Below are positions 1 through 8,644 of a stretch of DNA of 64,000 nucleotides, one piece after another; the stretch's first letter is position 1, and every line of letters begins with the position of its first letter. The notes beneath the pieces are model-generated. The model searched no databases and was not told where the DNA came from. It saw only the letters and a list, made by a program, of their open reading frames with translations. This DNA is from Sulfuritalea sp. (GTDB lineage Bacteria > Pseudomonadota > Gammaproteobacteria > Burkholderiales > Rhodocyclaceae). Where the stretch lies: NCBI RefSeq assembly GCF_017302275.1, contig NZ_JAFLDR010000006.1, positions 78,354 through 142,353 on the forward strand, read 5' to 3'. The position numbers and the translations under genes were made by a program.

Positions 1-344
1 AGATGGCGGAAAAGCTGTCTGTTTCGATGCCGTCTTCCAAGTTGAAGGTGGCAATCGCCAAGGTATTGAAGGACGAGGGTTACATTGACGACTTCGCCAT
101 CCGTGAAAGCGGTGCAAAGCCTGAGCTCGACCTGGCGCTGAAGTACTATGCCGGTCGCCCCGTCATCGAGCGAATCGAGCGCGTTTCAAAACCTGGTCTG
201 CGCGTCTACAAAGGCAAGGACGATTTGCCCCGCGTGATGAACGGACTCGGTGTTGCCATTGTCTCCACGCCCAAGGGTGTGATGACAGACCGCCGCGCGC
301 GGGCCGGCAACATGGGCGGCGAAGTCCTCTGCATCGTCGCCTAA
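1..344 (+). CDS. rpsH: 30S ribosomal protein S8, 5' truncated by window edge
   Basis: Small-subunit protein S8, a 16S rRNA-binding assembly protein. The readable part corresponds to S8 from about residue 18 onward ([19 protein letters not shown]) and runs to the conserved C-terminal end GEVLCIVA. The first in-frame ATG, at position 3, is an internal methionine: family members carry about 17 more N-terminal residues, and the two bases before it fit the end of the preceding codon. The true start is outside the window. It is the first of a tightly spaced spc-operon series, 12 nt upstream of rplF. Confidence 0.97.
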   Translation, partial: MAEKLSVSMPSSKLKVAIAKVLKDEGYIDDFAIRESGAKPELDLALKYYAGRPVIERIERVSKPGLRVYKGKDDLPRVMNGLGVAIVSTPKGVMTDRRARAGNMGGEVLCIVA

Positions 345-356
345 GGAGCTGCTGCC

Positions 357-890
357 ATGTCACGTATTGCAAAATATCCGGTCGAAGTGCCGAAAGGTGT
401 CGAGGTAACGCTCTCGGATTCCGAAATCGCCGTCAAGGGACCTCTTGGTACGCTTAAGCAGTTCATGTTGCCAGCCGTCACGATCGAGCGGGACGGTGAA
501 AAGCTCCTGTGCCGTGCGGTTGAGGGTGCGCCGAATGCAGGAGCGATGTCCGGCACCATGCGTGCGCTGCTCAACAACATGGTTACCGGCGTAACCAAGG
601 GCTTTGAGAAGAAATTGACCCTGGTGGGCGTCGGTTACCGGGCCCAGGCGCAGGGGGCAAAGCTCAACCTTACGCTGGGTTTCTCCCATCCGGTTGTGCA
701 TGAGATGCCAAATGGGATCAAGGTTGAAACTCCGACCCAGACTGAGATTCTCATCAAGGGGATCGACAAGCAGGTGGTTGGTCAGGTGGCTGCGGAAGTT
801 CGTGCCTATCGGTCCCCCGAGCCCTATAAGGGCAAAGGCGTCCGTTATGCCGACGAAGTTGTCGCGATCAAGGAAACCAAGAAGAAATAA
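357..890 (+). CDS. rplF: 50S ribosomal protein L6
   Basis: Large-subunit protein L6, 177 aa, the usual length. It has the typical opening [17 protein letters not shown] and the C-terminal rRNA-binding signature ending in [16 protein letters not shown]6 sits near the factor-binding site of the 50S subunit. The start has a Shine-Dalgarno sequence (AAGGAG) about 8 nt upstream, just after the rpsH stop. It is co-transcribed with its neighbours in the spc operon; no terminator or promoter is visible around it. Confidence 0.98.
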   Translation: MSRIAKYPVEVPKGVEVTLSDSEIAVKGPLGTLKQFMLPAVTIERDGEKLLCRAVEGAPNAGAMSGTMRALLNNMVTGVTKGFEKKLTLVGVGYRAQAQGAKLNLTLGFSHPVVHEMPNGIKVETPTQTEILIKGIDKQVVGQVAAEVRAYRSPEPYKGKGVRYADEVVAIKETKKK

Positions 891-905
891 TCGAGGCGCC
901 GAATC

Positions 906-1259
906 ATGGAAAAGAAACAAGCTCGACTGCGCAGGGCGCGCAAAACCCGCGCCAAAATTGCAGAGCTCAAGGTGGTGCGCCTCGCCGTGCATCGAAGCAA
1001 TTTGCATATTTCCGCCCAGATCTTCTCGGGCTGTGGCACTCGGGTGCTGGCTGCGGCTTCCACCATGGAACCGGAAGTCCGGAGCCAGGTGCCGAACGGT
1101 GGCAACGTCAATGCTGCCAAGACGATCGGCAAGCTTATCGCCGAACGCGCCAAGGCAGCCGGTATCGAGCAGGTAGCGTTTGACCGCTCCGGTTTTCATT
1201 ATCACGGCCGCGTCAAGGCGCTGGCTGAAGCCGCCCGTGAGGGCGGACTCAAGTTCTAA
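906..1259 (+). CDS. rplR: 50S ribosomal protein L18
   Basis: Large-subunit protein L18, 117 aa, which binds 5S rRNA in the central protuberance. The N-terminus is strongly basic ([19 protein letters not shown]) and the C-terminal part carries the family signature [24 protein letters not shown]. The length matches the family. It lies 15 nt after rplF and 11 nt before rpsE, consistent with operonic translation in the standard spc order. Confidence 0.98.
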   Translation: MEKKQARLRRARKTRAKIAELKVVRLAVHRSNLHISAQIFSGCGTRVLAAASTMEPEVRSQVPNGGNVNAAKTIGKLIAERAKAAGIEQVAFDRSGFHYHGRVKALAEAAREGGLKF

Positions 1260-1270
1260 GCGAGACGGAC

Positions 1271-1798
1271 ATGGCTAAACCACAAGGCAGGAAACAGCAG
1301 CAGGCCCAGGAAGAGCGCGACGATGGCATGCGCGAAAAGATGGTGTCCATCAATCGCGTTACCAAGGTGGTCAAGGGCGGCCGGATTCTCGGCTTTGCCG
1401 CGCTGACCGTCGTTGGTGACGGTGATGGCGGCGTCGGCATGGGCAAGGGCAAGTCCCGTGAAGTTCCGGTCGCCGTGCAAAAGGCCATGGAAGAAGCCCG
1501 CCGCAAGATGGCCAAGATCAGCCTGAAGGATGGGACTCTTCACCACTCGGTAACCGGCAAGCATGGCGCAACCACCGTACTGATGTCGCCGGCGTCCCCC
1601 GGAACCGGCGTCATTGCCGGTGGTCCGATGCGCGCGGTATTTGAAGTGATGGGCGTTACCGATGTGGTCGCCAAGACCATCGGTTCGACCAATCCCTATA
1701 ACGTGGTGCGAGCCACGCTGCATGGTTTGCTGGCCATGAGCACACCGGCTGAAATTGCTGCGAAGCGCGGCAAGGCCATAGCTGAAATTCTGGAGTGA
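1271..1798 (+). CDS. rpsE: 30S ribosomal protein S5
   Basis: Small-subunit protein S5, 175 aa, involved in decoding fidelity. It has the double-stranded-RNA-binding-like N-terminal domain ([20 protein letters not shown]) followed by the C-terminal S5 fold with the [13 protein letters not shown] loop and the conserved [11 protein letters not shown] segment. Relative to the shortest S5 proteins it has an N-terminal basic and glutamine-rich extension, common in betaproteobacteria. It ends 3 nt before rpmD, which suggests translational coupling. Confidence 0.98.
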   Translation: MAKPQGRKQQQAQEERDDGMREKMVSINRVTKVVKGGRILGFAALTVVGDGDGGVGMGKGKSREVPVAVQKAMEEARRKMAKISLKDGTLHHSVTGKHGATTVLMSPASPGTGVIAGGPMRAVFEVMGVTDVVAKTIGSTNPYNVVRATLHGLLAMSTPAEIAAKRGKAIAEILE

Positions 1799-1801
1799 AC
1801 C

Positions 1802-1984
1802 ATGGCTGAAAAGACTATTAAGGTCACGCTGGTAAAAAGCATCATCGGCACCAAGCAGGATCACCGCGCTACCGTGCGCGGCCTTGGCTTGCGGAAGCTC
1901 AACAGTTCAGCAGTGCTCGAGGATACTCCGGCGGTTCGCGGCATGATCCGTAAGGTGGCTTATCTGGTCAAGTGCGAAGGCTAA
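1802..1984 (+). CDS. rpmD: 50S ribosomal protein L30
   Basis: Large-subunit protein L30, 60 aa, full length. It contains the typical [20 protein letters not shown] start and the GLGLRKLNS motif. It sits between rpsE and rplO exactly as in other proteobacterial spc operons, 3 nt after rpsE. Nothing is unusual about composition or length. Confidence 0.97.
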   Translation: MAEKTIKVTLVKSIIGTKQDHRATVRGLGLRKLNSSAVLEDTPAVRGMIRKVAYLVKCEG

Positions 1985-1994
1985 GGGGAAACTG

Positions 1995-2450
1995 ATGGGC
2001 ATGGAACTCAATAAAATCAAGCCGGGAGCCGGCTCCAAGCACGCGGCGAAGCGTGTCGGGCGCGGGATCGGCAGCGGTCTCGGCAAGACTGCGGGCCGTG
2101 GCCACAAGGGACAGAAGTCCCGTGCAGGCGGCTTTCACAAAGTCGGTTTCGAAGGCGGTCAGATGCCGTTGCAGCGGCGCCTTCCCAAGCGTGGCTTCGT
2201 CTCCCTGACGGCAAGCCGCAACGTTGAGGTGCGTCTTTCCGAACTGGACAAGTTGCCGGTGGAAGATGTCGATCTGCTCGTGTTGAAGCAGGCAGGTATT
2301 GTTGCTGCGGATGCGTTGTCCGCCAAGGTAATTCTGTCCGGCAAACTCAATCGCAAGATCGCTTTGAAGGGTGTGGGCGCGACCAAGGGCGCGCGCGCCG
2401 CCATCGAAGCCGCCGGCGGCTCAGTGGCTGCCATTGCCGCCGCTGCCTGA
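1995..2450 (+). CDS. rplO: 50S ribosomal protein L15
   Basis: Large-subunit assembly protein L15, about 150 aa. The glycine- and basic-rich N-terminal arm ([19 protein letters not shown]) followed by the globular domain is diagnostic. Two starts are possible: ATG at 1995 ([11 protein letters not shown]), 6 to 7 nt after an AAGGGGA Shine-Dalgarno, and ATG at 2001 (MELNKIKPG), which matches the family N-terminus better but is spaced further. I keep 1995 on Shine-Dalgarno spacing. The difference is two residues. Confidence 0.97.
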   Translation: MGMELNKIKPGAGSKHAAKRVGRGIGSGLGKTAGRGHKGQKSRAGGFHKVGFEGGQMPLQRRLPKRGFVSLTASRNVEVRLSELDKLPVEDVDLLVLKQAGIVAADALSAKVILSGKLNRKIALKGVGATKGARAAIEAAGGSVAAIAAAA

Positions 2451-2472
2451 CCGCGGACGAGGACAGGCGCAA

Positions 2473-3801
2473 GTGGCAACTCCCCAGGCAGCGGCTCTAG
2501 GCAAGGCAGGCAAGTTCGGCGACCTCTGGCGCCGGCTATGGTTCCTGCTTGGTGCCTTGGTCGTATTCCGGATTGGGGCGCATATTCCGGTACCAGGAAT
2601 TGATCCGGTAAAACTCGCGGAGTTGTTTCAAACTCAGCAGGGTGGGATTCTCGGCGTATTCAACCTGTTTTCCGGTGGTGCTCTATCGCGCTTCACGTTG
2701 TTTGCCTTGGGCATAATGCCTTACATTTCAGCGTCGATCATCATGCAATTGATGACGGTCGCTGTCCCTACGCTTGAGGCACTGAAGAAGGAAGGTGAGG
2801 CCGGGCGTCGCAAGATCACGCAGTACACCCGCTATGGCACGGTCGGCCTGGCGCTGTTCCAGGGGCTGGGAATGGCTGTCGCTCTTGAGTCGCAGGCCGG
2901 GCTGGTACTTGATCCAGGTCTGATGTTTCGCTTCGTCACCGTTTTGACGCTCCTGACCGGAACCATGTTCCTGATGTGGCTGGGCGAGCAGATCACGGAG
3001 CGCGGCTTGGGCAATGGCATTTCGATCATCATTTTTGCCGGCATTGTGGCGGGTCTACCCAGCGCCTTGGGCGGACTTTTCGAACTGGTTCGTACTGGTT
3101 CGATGCATGCACTCTCTGCCTTGTTCATCTGTGGCGTGGCGGTCTTGGTGACGGGCTTTGTGGTATTCGTTGAAAAGGGCCAGCGCAAGATACTGGTGAA
3201 CTACGCCAAGCGACAGGTCGGCAACAAAGTTTACGGTGGCCAGAGTTCCCATCTTCCCCTGAAGCTGAACATGTCGGGCGTCATTCCGCCCATCTTCGCC
3301 TCGTCGATCATATTGTTCCCTGCGACCGCCGCCGGCTGGTTTGGAGCCGGCGAGGGCATGACCTGGCTCAAGGACATAGCGGCGACGCTTTCCCCGGGGC
3401 AGCCGATATACGTGATCCTTTACGCAGTAGCGATCGTGTTCTTCTGCTTTTTCTATACAGCACTGGTGTTCAACTCAAAGGAAACGGCAGACAACTTGAA
3501 GAAGAGCGGCGCATTCGTCCCGGGCATTCGACCGGGCGATCAAACCAGTCGCTATATCGACAAGATCCTGACCCGTTTGACTCTGGCAGGTGCGATTTAC
3601 ATCACGGCAGTCTGCCTGCTTCCCGAGTTTCTGATTTTGAAATGGAACGTTCCGTTCTACTTCGGCGGCACTAGCTTGTTGATCATCGTCGTCGTGACGA
3701 TGGACTTCATGTCCCAGGTCCAGGCCTACGTCATGTCGCACCAGTATGAGAGTCTTCTGAAAAAGGCCAATTTCAAGGGGGCCGGTTTTCCGGCTCGCTG
3801 A
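2473..3801 (+). CDS. secY: Preprotein translocase subunit SecY
   Basis: SecY, the pore-forming inner-membrane subunit of the Sec translocon, 442 aa with ten predicted membrane helices. I start it at GTG 2473 ([19 protein letters not shown]), which has GAGGACAGG just upstream and gives the family length. The frame stays open to 2371 but that stretch overlaps rplO. Visible signatures are the plug-region segment [12 protein letters not shown], the cytoplasmic loop [13 protein letters not shown], and [14 protein letters not shown]-like text ([20 protein letters not shown]). It lies between rplO and infA in the spc operon. Confidence 0.97.
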   Translation: MATPQAAALGKAGKFGDLWRRLWFLLGALVVFRIGAHIPVPGIDPVKLAELFQTQQGGILGVFNLFSGGALSRFTLFALGIMPYISASIIMQLMTVAVPTLEALKKEGEAGRRKITQYTRYGTVGLALFQGLGMAVALESQAGLVLDPGLMFRFVTVLTLLTGTMFLMWLGEQITERGLGNGISIIIFAGIVAGLPSALGGLFELVRTGSMHALSALFICGVAVLVTGFVVFVEKGQRKILVNYAKRQVGNKVYGGQSSHLPLKLNMSGVIPPIFASSIILFPATAAGWFGAGEGMTWLKDIAATLSPGQPIYVILYAVAIVFFCFFYTALVFNSKETADNLKKSGAFVPGIRPGDQTSRYIDKILTRLTLAGAIYITAVCLLPEFLILKWNVPFYFGGTSLLIIVVVTMDFMSQVQAYVMSHQYESLLKKANFKGAGFPAR

Positions 3802-3804
3802 ATC

Positions 3805-4023
3805 ATGTCCAAGGAAGACGTAATTGAAATGCAGGGAGAAGTCGTCGAAAACCTCCCGAATGCCACGTTTCGGATCAAACTCGAAAACGGGCATGTGGTT
3901 CTTGGCCACATCTCCGGAAAAATGCGCATGCACTATATTCGCATCCTTCCAGGAGACAAGGTCACCGTGCAGCTCACGCCTTACGATCTTTCCAAGGGTC
4001 GTATCGTGTTTCGCGCCAAGTAG
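3805..4023 (+). CDS. infA: Translation initiation factor IF-1
   Basis: IF-1, 72 aa, an S1-like OB-fold protein that occupies the ribosomal A site during initiation. The sequence is a standard IF-1 ([21 protein letters not shown]-like core, then [16 protein letters not shown] and a C-terminal [11 protein letters not shown]). It begins 3 nt after secY. The position between secY and rpmJ is characteristic of betaproteobacteria, whereas E. coli has infA elsewhere. Confidence 0.98.
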   Translation: MSKEDVIEMQGEVVENLPNATFRIKLENGHVVLGHISGKMRMHYIRILPGDKVTVQLTPYDLSKGRIVFRAK

Positions 4024-4049
4024 TTTGGCAATATTTCCGGAGAACTCCA

Positions 4050-4163
4050 ATGAAAGTTCTGGCTTCGGTCAAGCGTATATGTCGTCATTGCAAAGTCATC
4101 CGCCGCAAGGGCGTGGTCAGGATCATCTGTACCGATCCTCGCCACAAGCAGCGTCAGGGTTGA
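4050..4163 (+). CDS. rpmJ: 50S ribosomal protein L36
   Basis: Small zinc-ribbon protein L36, 37 aa, with translation starting [20 protein letters not shown] and ending in PRHKQRQG. The four zinc ligands of the C+ form are present (CRHC, then C27 and H32 or H33). GGAGAA lies about 6 nt before the ATG. The stop codon TGA is at 4161-4163. A good sigma-70 promoter overlaps this stop and probably drives the following operon. Confidence 0.96.
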   Translation: MKVLASVKRICRHCKVIRRKGVVRIICTDPRHKQRQG

Positions 4164-4188
4164 TGGAGCGATTCAGATCAGATAGAAT
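4160..4188 (+). promoter_or_regulatory. Sigma-70-type promoter for the rpsM-rplQ (alpha) operon
   Basis: TTGATG at 4160-4165 and TAGAAT at 4183-4188 are separated by exactly 17 bp. The -35 box overlaps the rpmJ stop codon. Predicted transcription would begin near 4195, leaving a leader of about 60 nt before rpsM. The 93-nt gap between rpmJ and rpsM contains no gene. Inferred from sequence match only. Confidence 0.6.
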
Positions 4189-4256
4189 CTACGGTTTCGC
4201 GTTTTTCAGCAAGCCCACCCTACCGCATTCACTAACGGCGACGAACAGGTAAGCAC

Positions 4257-4622
4257 ATGGCTCGTATTGCAGGCGTCAACATCCCGAACCACCAGCACGC
4301 GGAAATCGCTCTCACGGCGATCTACGGCATCGGCCGTACCCGCGCACGCAAAATCTGCGACGCTGTCGGCGTCAAGCGTTCGGTCAAGATCAAGGAACTC
4401 ACGGACAGCGAGATGGATCGCCTGCGTGAGGAGGTAGGCAAGTTCACCGTCGAGGGCGATCTGCGCCGCGAGACGACGATGAACATCAAGCGCCTGATGG
4501 ATCTTGGCTGCTACCGCGGTGTGCGTCATCGCCGCGGCCTTCCCGTCCGCGGTCAGCGCACCCGCACCAACGCGCGAACCCGCAAGGGCCCGCGCAAGGC
4601 AATTTCGATGGGCAAGAAGTAA
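4257..4622 (+). CDS. rpsM: 30S ribosomal protein S13
   Basis: Small-subunit head protein S13, 121 aa, contacting P-site tRNA and the 50S bridge. It carries the helix-hairpin-helix-like [17 protein letters not shown] and the basic C-terminal tail [19 protein letters not shown]. It opens the alpha operon, 93 nt after rpmJ and behind the promoter at 4160-4188, with AGGTAAGC upstream of the start. Length and sequence are ordinary. Confidence 0.98.
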   Translation: MARIAGVNIPNHQHAEIALTAIYGIGRTRARKICDAVGVKRSVKIKELTDSEMDRLREEVGKFTVEGDLRRETTMNIKRLMDLGCYRGVRHRRGLPVRGQRTRTNARTRKGPRKAISMGKK

Positions 4623-4637
4623 ACCAGGAACCATTAC

Positions 4638-5027
4638 ATGGCTAAGACTGCAACCAAAGTTCGCAAGAAGGTCAAGAAGAACGTCGCGGAGGGTATCGCC
4701 CACGTTCACGCTTCCTTCAACAACACCATCATCACCATCACCGACAGGCAGGGTAACGCCCTGTCATGGGCGACCTCCGGCGGCGCCGGCTTCAAGGGTT
4801 CGCGCAAGTCGACTCCGTTCGCCGCACAGATTGCCGCGGAAGCGGCTGGCAAAGCTGCTCAGGAGTGTGGTGTGAAGAATCTCGAGGTTCGCATCAAGGG
4901 CCCCGGCCCCGGGCGCGAATCGGCCGTACGGGCACTCAATGCGCTCGGCATGAAGATCACCAGCATCACCGACATTACCCCGATTCCCCACAACGGATGC
5001 CGGCCGCCCAAGCGCCGCCGCATCTAA
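4638..5027 (+). CDS. rpsK: 30S ribosomal protein S11
   Basis: Small-subunit platform protein S11, 129 aa. Diagnostic stretches are [31 protein letters not shown] and the C-terminal [18 protein letters not shown]. Its basic N-terminal [16 protein letters not shown] matches betaproteobacterial S11. It lies 15 nt after rpsM in the alpha operon, followed 15 nt later by rpsD. Confidence 0.98.
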   Translation: MAKTATKVRKKVKKNVAEGIAHVHASFNNTIITITDRQGNALSWATSGGAGFKGSRKSTPFAAQIAAEAAGKAAQECGVKNLEVRIKGPGPGRESAVRALNALGMKITSITDITPIPHNGCRPPKRRRI

Positions 5028-5042
5028 GGCAGATACGACACC

Positions 5043-5672
5043 ATGGCCCGAAATCTAGATGCAAAATGCCGCCAGTGCCGCCGCGAGGGCGAAAAGCTCT
5101 TCCTCAAAGGCGAGAAGTGCTTCACTGACAAGTGCTCCGTCGAGCGTCGCGCCTACGCGCCGGGCCAGCATGGCCAGAAGTCCGGCCAGCGCCTGTCCGG
5201 ATACGGCACCCAGCTGCGCGAAAAGCAGAAGATCCGCCGTATCTATGGCGTTCTCGAGCGGCAATTCCGCAAGGTATTCTTCGAAGCCGAGCGCAAGAAG
5301 GGCCAAACCGGTGAGAACCTGCTCAAGCTTCTCGAATCGCGGCTCGATACCGTTGCCTATCGCATGGGGTTTGGCGTTTCGCGCGCGGAAGCTCGTCAGG
5401 TCGTGCGCCACAATGGCGTGCTGATCAACGGCAAGCGGGTCAACATTCCTTCCTACAGCGTGCGTCCTGGCGACGTCATTCAGTTGCTGGATGGCACCCG
5501 TGGCCATCTGCGCACCAAGGCTGCGCTTGATGCCGCCGAATCGCGCGGCTTTCCCGCATGGCTCGAAGTCGACGTCAAGGCCGGCAAGGGTGTGTTCAAG
5601 TCCTATCCGGCACGTGAAGACCTGCCGCCCTCGATCAACGAAGGTCTGGTCGTCGAACTGTATTCGCGCTAA
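5043..5672 (+). CDS. rpsD: 30S ribosomal protein S4
   Basis: S4, 209 aa, a primary 16S rRNA-binding protein and, in other proteobacteria, the translational repressor of the alpha operon. The N-terminal domain has four cysteines (C9, C12, C26, C31), the zinc-binding form of S4. The central S4 RNA-binding domain is seen at [20 protein letters not shown] and [18 protein letters not shown] strong hairpin lies just downstream, before rpoA. Confidence 0.98.
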   Translation: MARNLDAKCRQCRREGEKLFLKGEKCFTDKCSVERRAYAPGQHGQKSGQRLSGYGTQLREKQKIRRIYGVLERQFRKVFFEAERKKGQTGENLLKLLESRLDTVAYRMGFGVSRAEARQVVRHNGVLINGKRVNIPSYSVRPGDVIQLLDGTRGHLRTKAALDAAESRGFPAWLEVDVKAGKGVFKSYPAREDLPPSINEGLVVELYSR

Positions 5673-5684
5673 CCGGTAGTTTTG

Positions 5685-5711
5685 CGCCTGGCGTCCTTCG
5701 GACGCCAGGCG
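5685..5711 (+). terminator. Strong hairpin between rpsD and rpoA without a T-run
   Basis: CGCCTGGCGTC (5685-5695) pairs perfectly with GACGCCAGGCG (5701-5711) around a 5-nt loop. There is no following T-run (the next bases are TCGTCCATTTG), so this is more likely an mRNA-processing, pausing or attenuation structure than a full terminator. It begins 12 nt after the rpsD stop and ends just before the rpoA Shine-Dalgarno. Confidence 0.6.
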
Positions 5712-5733
5712 TCGTCCATTTGAAGGAATGCAC

Positions 5734-6711
5734 ATGCACACACTTCTGAAACCCCGCAGTATCGACGTCCAGCAGCTTTCGCCGGTTCATGCCCGCGTGG
5801 TCATGGAGCCGTTCGAACGCGGTTATGGCCATACCCTTGGCAACGCGCTGCGCCGTATCCTGCTGTCATCCATGGAAGGTGTCGCGCCGACCGAGGTATC
5901 GATCGAAGGCGTGCTGCACGAGTACTCGACGCTTGACGGTGTGCGTGAAGACGTGGTCGACGTGCTGCTGAACTTGAAAGGCGTCGTGCTGAAGATGCAC
6001 AACCGCCGTGAAGCGACCTTGACACTCTCCCGCGATGGTGAAGGCGTGGTCACCGCGCGCGACATCGAAACCACCCATGATGTCGAGATCGTGAATCCGG
6101 ACCACGTCATTGCCCATATCGCGCCGGGCGGCAAGCTCAATATGCAGATTCGTGTCGAATCGGGTCGTGGCTATGTTCCCGCCAACCAGCGCGAGATCGC
6201 TCGCGAGAACCGCGCCATTGGCCAGATCATGCTCGATGCGTCGTTCAGCCCGGTGCGCCGCGTCAGTTACTCGGTCGAGTCCGCCCGCGTCGAGCAGCGT
6301 ACCGACCTGGACAAGCTGATCCTCGACATCGAGACCAACGGCGCCATCGACAACGCGGAAGAGGCGGTACGCACGGCGGCTCGCATCCTGATGGAACAGC
6401 TTTCGGTATTCGCCGACCTGGAAGGCACGCCACTGTCGGCCGAAGCGCCGAAGCAGACCACGGTCGATCCGGTTCTCGTGCGTCCTGTCGATGACCTGGA
6501 ATTGACCGTTCGTTCGGCAAACTGCCTGAAGGCCGAGAACATCTATTACATTGGCGACCTGATCCAGCGTACCGAAACCGAGTTGCTGAAGACGCCGAAC
6601 CTGGGTCGCAAGTCGCTCAACGAAATAAAGGAAGTGCTGGCGTCGCGCGGCCTGACTCTGGGCATGAAGCTGGAAAGCTGGCCGCCGGCGGGATTGGAAA
6701 AGCTCGCATAA
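5734..6711 (+). CDS. rpoA: DNA-directed RNA polymerase subunit alpha
   Basis: RNA polymerase alpha, 325 aa. The N-terminal assembly domain has the family signature [20 protein letters not shown]; the C-terminal domain (about residue 250 on) has the DNA-binding segment [19 protein letters not shown] and [14 protein letters not shown]. Two in-frame ATGs exist. The one at 5728 abuts the Shine-Dalgarno GAAGGA, while 5734 has about 6 nt spacing, so I choose 5734. The gene follows rpsD after the 5685-5711 hairpin. Unusually, rplQ follows only after 179 nt. Confidence 0.96.
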   Translation: MHTLLKPRSIDVQQLSPVHARVVMEPFERGYGHTLGNALRRILLSSMEGVAPTEVSIEGVLHEYSTLDGVREDVVDVLLNLKGVVLKMHNRREATLTLSRDGEGVVTARDIETTHDVEIVNPDHVIAHIAPGGKLNMQIRVESGRGYVPANQREIARENRAIGQIMLDASFSPVRRVSYSVESARVEQRTDLDKLILDIETNGAIDNAEEAVRTAARILMEQLSVFADLEGTPLSAEAPKQTTVDPVLVRPVDDLELTVRSANCLKAENIYYIGDLIQRTETELLKTPNLGRKSLNEIKEVLASRGLTLGMKLESWPPAGLEKLA

Positions 6712-6732
6712 GCGAGCTTTCAGTGGAAACTT

Positions 6733-6805
6733 GCCTTCAGGTTAGTTGTAACTAAAGGCTCGCCTGATAGATTCACGCCGGGCTTCGGCACGGTCGCTTC
6801 GACCG
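6733..6805 (+). other. Structured rpoA-rplQ intergenic region
   Basis: The 179 nt between rpoA and rplQ hold two hairpins. The first pairs GCCTT (6733-6737) with AAGGC (6755-6759), with an inner stem TTAGTT (6742-6747) and AACTAA (6750-6755). The second is CGGTCG (6791-6796), loop CTT, CGACCG (6800-6805). No T-run follows either. These genes are normally only a few tens of bases apart, so the spacer may be a regulatory or processing element. I see no ORF in it. Confidence 0.5.
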
Positions 6806-6890
6806 CTTCACTTAGCTGCAAACTACTACTCGATAACCATTAACCGGCCACTTGCATTGCGCGGTGGCTGCAAAAAACGAGGGAATCAAA

Positions 6891-7280
6891 ATGCGTCACG
6901 GAAACGGACTTCGCAAACTCAATCGGACCTCGGCCCATCGCCAGGCGATGCTGCGCAACATGGCGGTTTCGCTGTTGCGCCACGAGGCCATCAAGACCAC
7001 ACTGCCCAAGGCCAAGGAATTGCGCCGCGTGGTGGAGCCCCTGATCACCCTGGGCAAGAAGCCCAGCCTGGCGAATCGCCGCCTGGCCTTCGACCGCACG
7101 CGCGACCGCGATATCGTCGGCAAACTGTTCGAGGTGCTCGGCCCGCGCTATGCCGCTCGCAACGGCGGCTATCTGCGCATCCTCAAGATGGGCTTCCGTG
7201 TTGGCGACAATGCACCGATGGCCTTCGTCGAGTTGCTGGATCGTCCGGCCGGGGAAGTGGTCGACGCGACGGCCGAGTAA
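6891..7280 (+). CDS. rplQ: 50S ribosomal protein L17
   Basis: Large-subunit protein L17, 129 aa. It begins [18 protein letters not shown], the universal L17 start, with GAGGGA upstream; an in-frame ATG at 6852 would only add 13 non-conserved residues. The core [19 protein letters not shown] (here [13 protein letters not shown]) and the C-terminal [10 protein letters not shown] complete the family pattern. It is the last gene of the ribosomal block and is followed by a clear terminator. Confidence 0.97.
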   Translation: MRHGNGLRKLNRTSAHRQAMLRNMAVSLLRHEAIKTTLPKAKELRRVVEPLITLGKKPSLANRRLAFDRTRDRDIVGKLFEVLGPRYAARNGGYLRILKMGFRVGDNAPMAFVELLDRPAGEVVDATAE

Positions 7281-7302
7281 GTTCATCGCGCTCACCAAAA
7301 AG

Positions 7303-7325
7303 GCCAGGCATTGCCTGGCTTTTTT
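7303..7325 (+). terminator. Bidirectional Rho-independent terminator after rplQ and cysN
   Basis: GCCAGGCA (7303-7310) and TGCCTGGC (7312-7319) form a GC-rich stem, effectively 6 to 7 bp with a small loop. It is followed by six T on the plus strand and preceded by five A, which give a T-run on the minus strand. It separates the convergent rplQ and cysN. Confidence 0.88.
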
Positions 7326-7345
7326 GTTTCCTGCGACGGCCGCGA

Positions 7346-8644
7346 TCAGAGGATCATCCCGGCCCCGACCGTGTTGTTATTGCTTTCGTCGATCACGATG
7401 AAGGCGCCGGTGGCGCGATTCTCGGCATAGCGATCGACGACCAGCGGCTGCGCCAGCTTGAAGGCGACGCGGGCAATGTCGTTCATGCCGAGCCCTTCTG
7501 CCGCAACCTGCTGCAATGAATTGATGTCGAGCCGGTAGGCGATGCCGTCGAGCAAGGCGCGCGAGTCCCGCGTCGTCTGGCGGATCAGGTATTTGCGCTG
7601 GGCATCGAGCGGGCACTCGCCCAGCCAGCACAGCATCGCTTCGATGCGCCGTGTCACCAGCGCCGACTCTTTGGTTTCGCCACGAACAATCATGTCGCCG
7701 CGCGAGATGTCGATCTCGTCTTCCAGCAACAAGGTCACCGACTGTTCGGCGACGGCGCGCTGCAATGCGCGGCCGCCAAGCTCGATGCCCTTGACGCGGC
7801 TGCGCCGCTCGGACGGCAGCGCCACGACCTCGTTACCGACGGCAATCTCGCCCGATTCGACGCGCCCCATGAAGCCACGGTAGTCGTGCAGCAGCGGATC
7901 GTCAGCCCGCTGCGGACGGCAGACATACTGCACCGGGAAGCGGAAGCGCTCATCGCTTTCGCTGTGCGCGACAGGCGCCGACTCGAGGATGTCGATCAGG
8001 GTAGGCCCCTCGTACCAGTCGAGGTTGTCGCCGCGATCGACCAGCATGTCGCCGTTCAGCGCCGACAGCGGAATGAAGCGCACTTCCTCGATGCCCAGCT
8101 GGCTCGCAAAGTCGAGGTAGTCGCCGCGAATGCGTTCGAAGACCGCGCGGTCGTAGCCGACCAGGTCCATCTTGTTCACCGCGACGACCAGGTGCGGAAT
8201 GCCGACCAGGTGGGCCAGGTACGAGTGGCGCCGAGTCTGCGTCAGCACGCCCTTCCTGGCGTCAATCAGGATGATCGCCAGATTGGCGGTCGAGGCGGCG
8301 GTGACCATGTTGCGCGTGTACTGCTCATGCCCCGGCGCGTCGGCGATGATGTATTTGCGCCGGCCGGTGCTGCAGTAGCGATAGGCGACGTCGATGGTGA
8401 TGCCCTGCTCGCGTTCGGCCTGCAGGCCGTCGGTCAGCAGCGACAGATCGACCGCCTCCATGCCACGCCGCAACGAGGTCTTCTCGATGGCGTGCAGCGT
8501 GTCGGCAAGAATCGCCTTGGTGTCGTAAAGCAGGCGGCCGATCAGCGTGCTCTTGCCGTCATCGACGCTGCCGCAGGTGAGGAAGCGCAGCAAGCCGTTG
8601 TCCACCGGACTGCCAAACTCGGGAATGTGTTCGATCGCGCTCAT
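7346..8644 (-). CDS. cysN: Sulfate adenylyltransferase subunit 1 (GTPase)
   Basis: Large GTP-hydrolysing subunit of ATP sulfurylase, which with CysD activates sulfate to adenosine 5'-phosphosulfate (APS). It has 432 aa. The translation-factor-type G domain is seen at GSVDDGKSTLIGRLL (about residues 25-39), DAPGHEQYTRNM and NKMDL, followed by EF-Tu-like beta-barrel domains. There is no C-terminal APS-kinase (CysC) domain. Its start overlaps the cysD stop (TGATG), implying coupled translation. It is the last gene of the cysI-to-cysN minus-strand operon. Confidence 0.95.
   Translation of the reverse strand: MSAIEHIPEFGSPVDNGLLRFLTCGSVDDGKSTLIGRLLYDTKAILADTLHAIEKTSLRRGMEAVDLSLLTDGLQAEREQGITIDVAYRYCSTGRRKYIIADAPGHEQYTRNMVTAASTANLAIILIDARKGVLTQTRRHSYLAHLVGIPHLVVAVNKMDLVGYDRAVFERIRGDYLDFASQLGIEEVRFIPLSALNGDMLVDRGDNLDWYEGPTLIDILESAPVAHSESDERFRFPVQYVCRPQRADDPLLHDYRGFMGRVESGEIAVGNEVVALPSERRSRVKGIELGGRALQRAVAEQSVTLLLEDEIDISRGDMIVRGETKESALVTRRIEAMLCWLGECPLDAQRKYLIRQTTRDSRALLDGIAYRLDINSLQQVAAEGLGMNDIARVAFKLAQPLVVDRYAENRATGAFIVIDESNNNTVGAGMIL

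Noticed and set aside
360-1205. Minus-strand open frame opposite rplF and rplR
   Set aside because: Antisense to conserved ribosomal protein genes.
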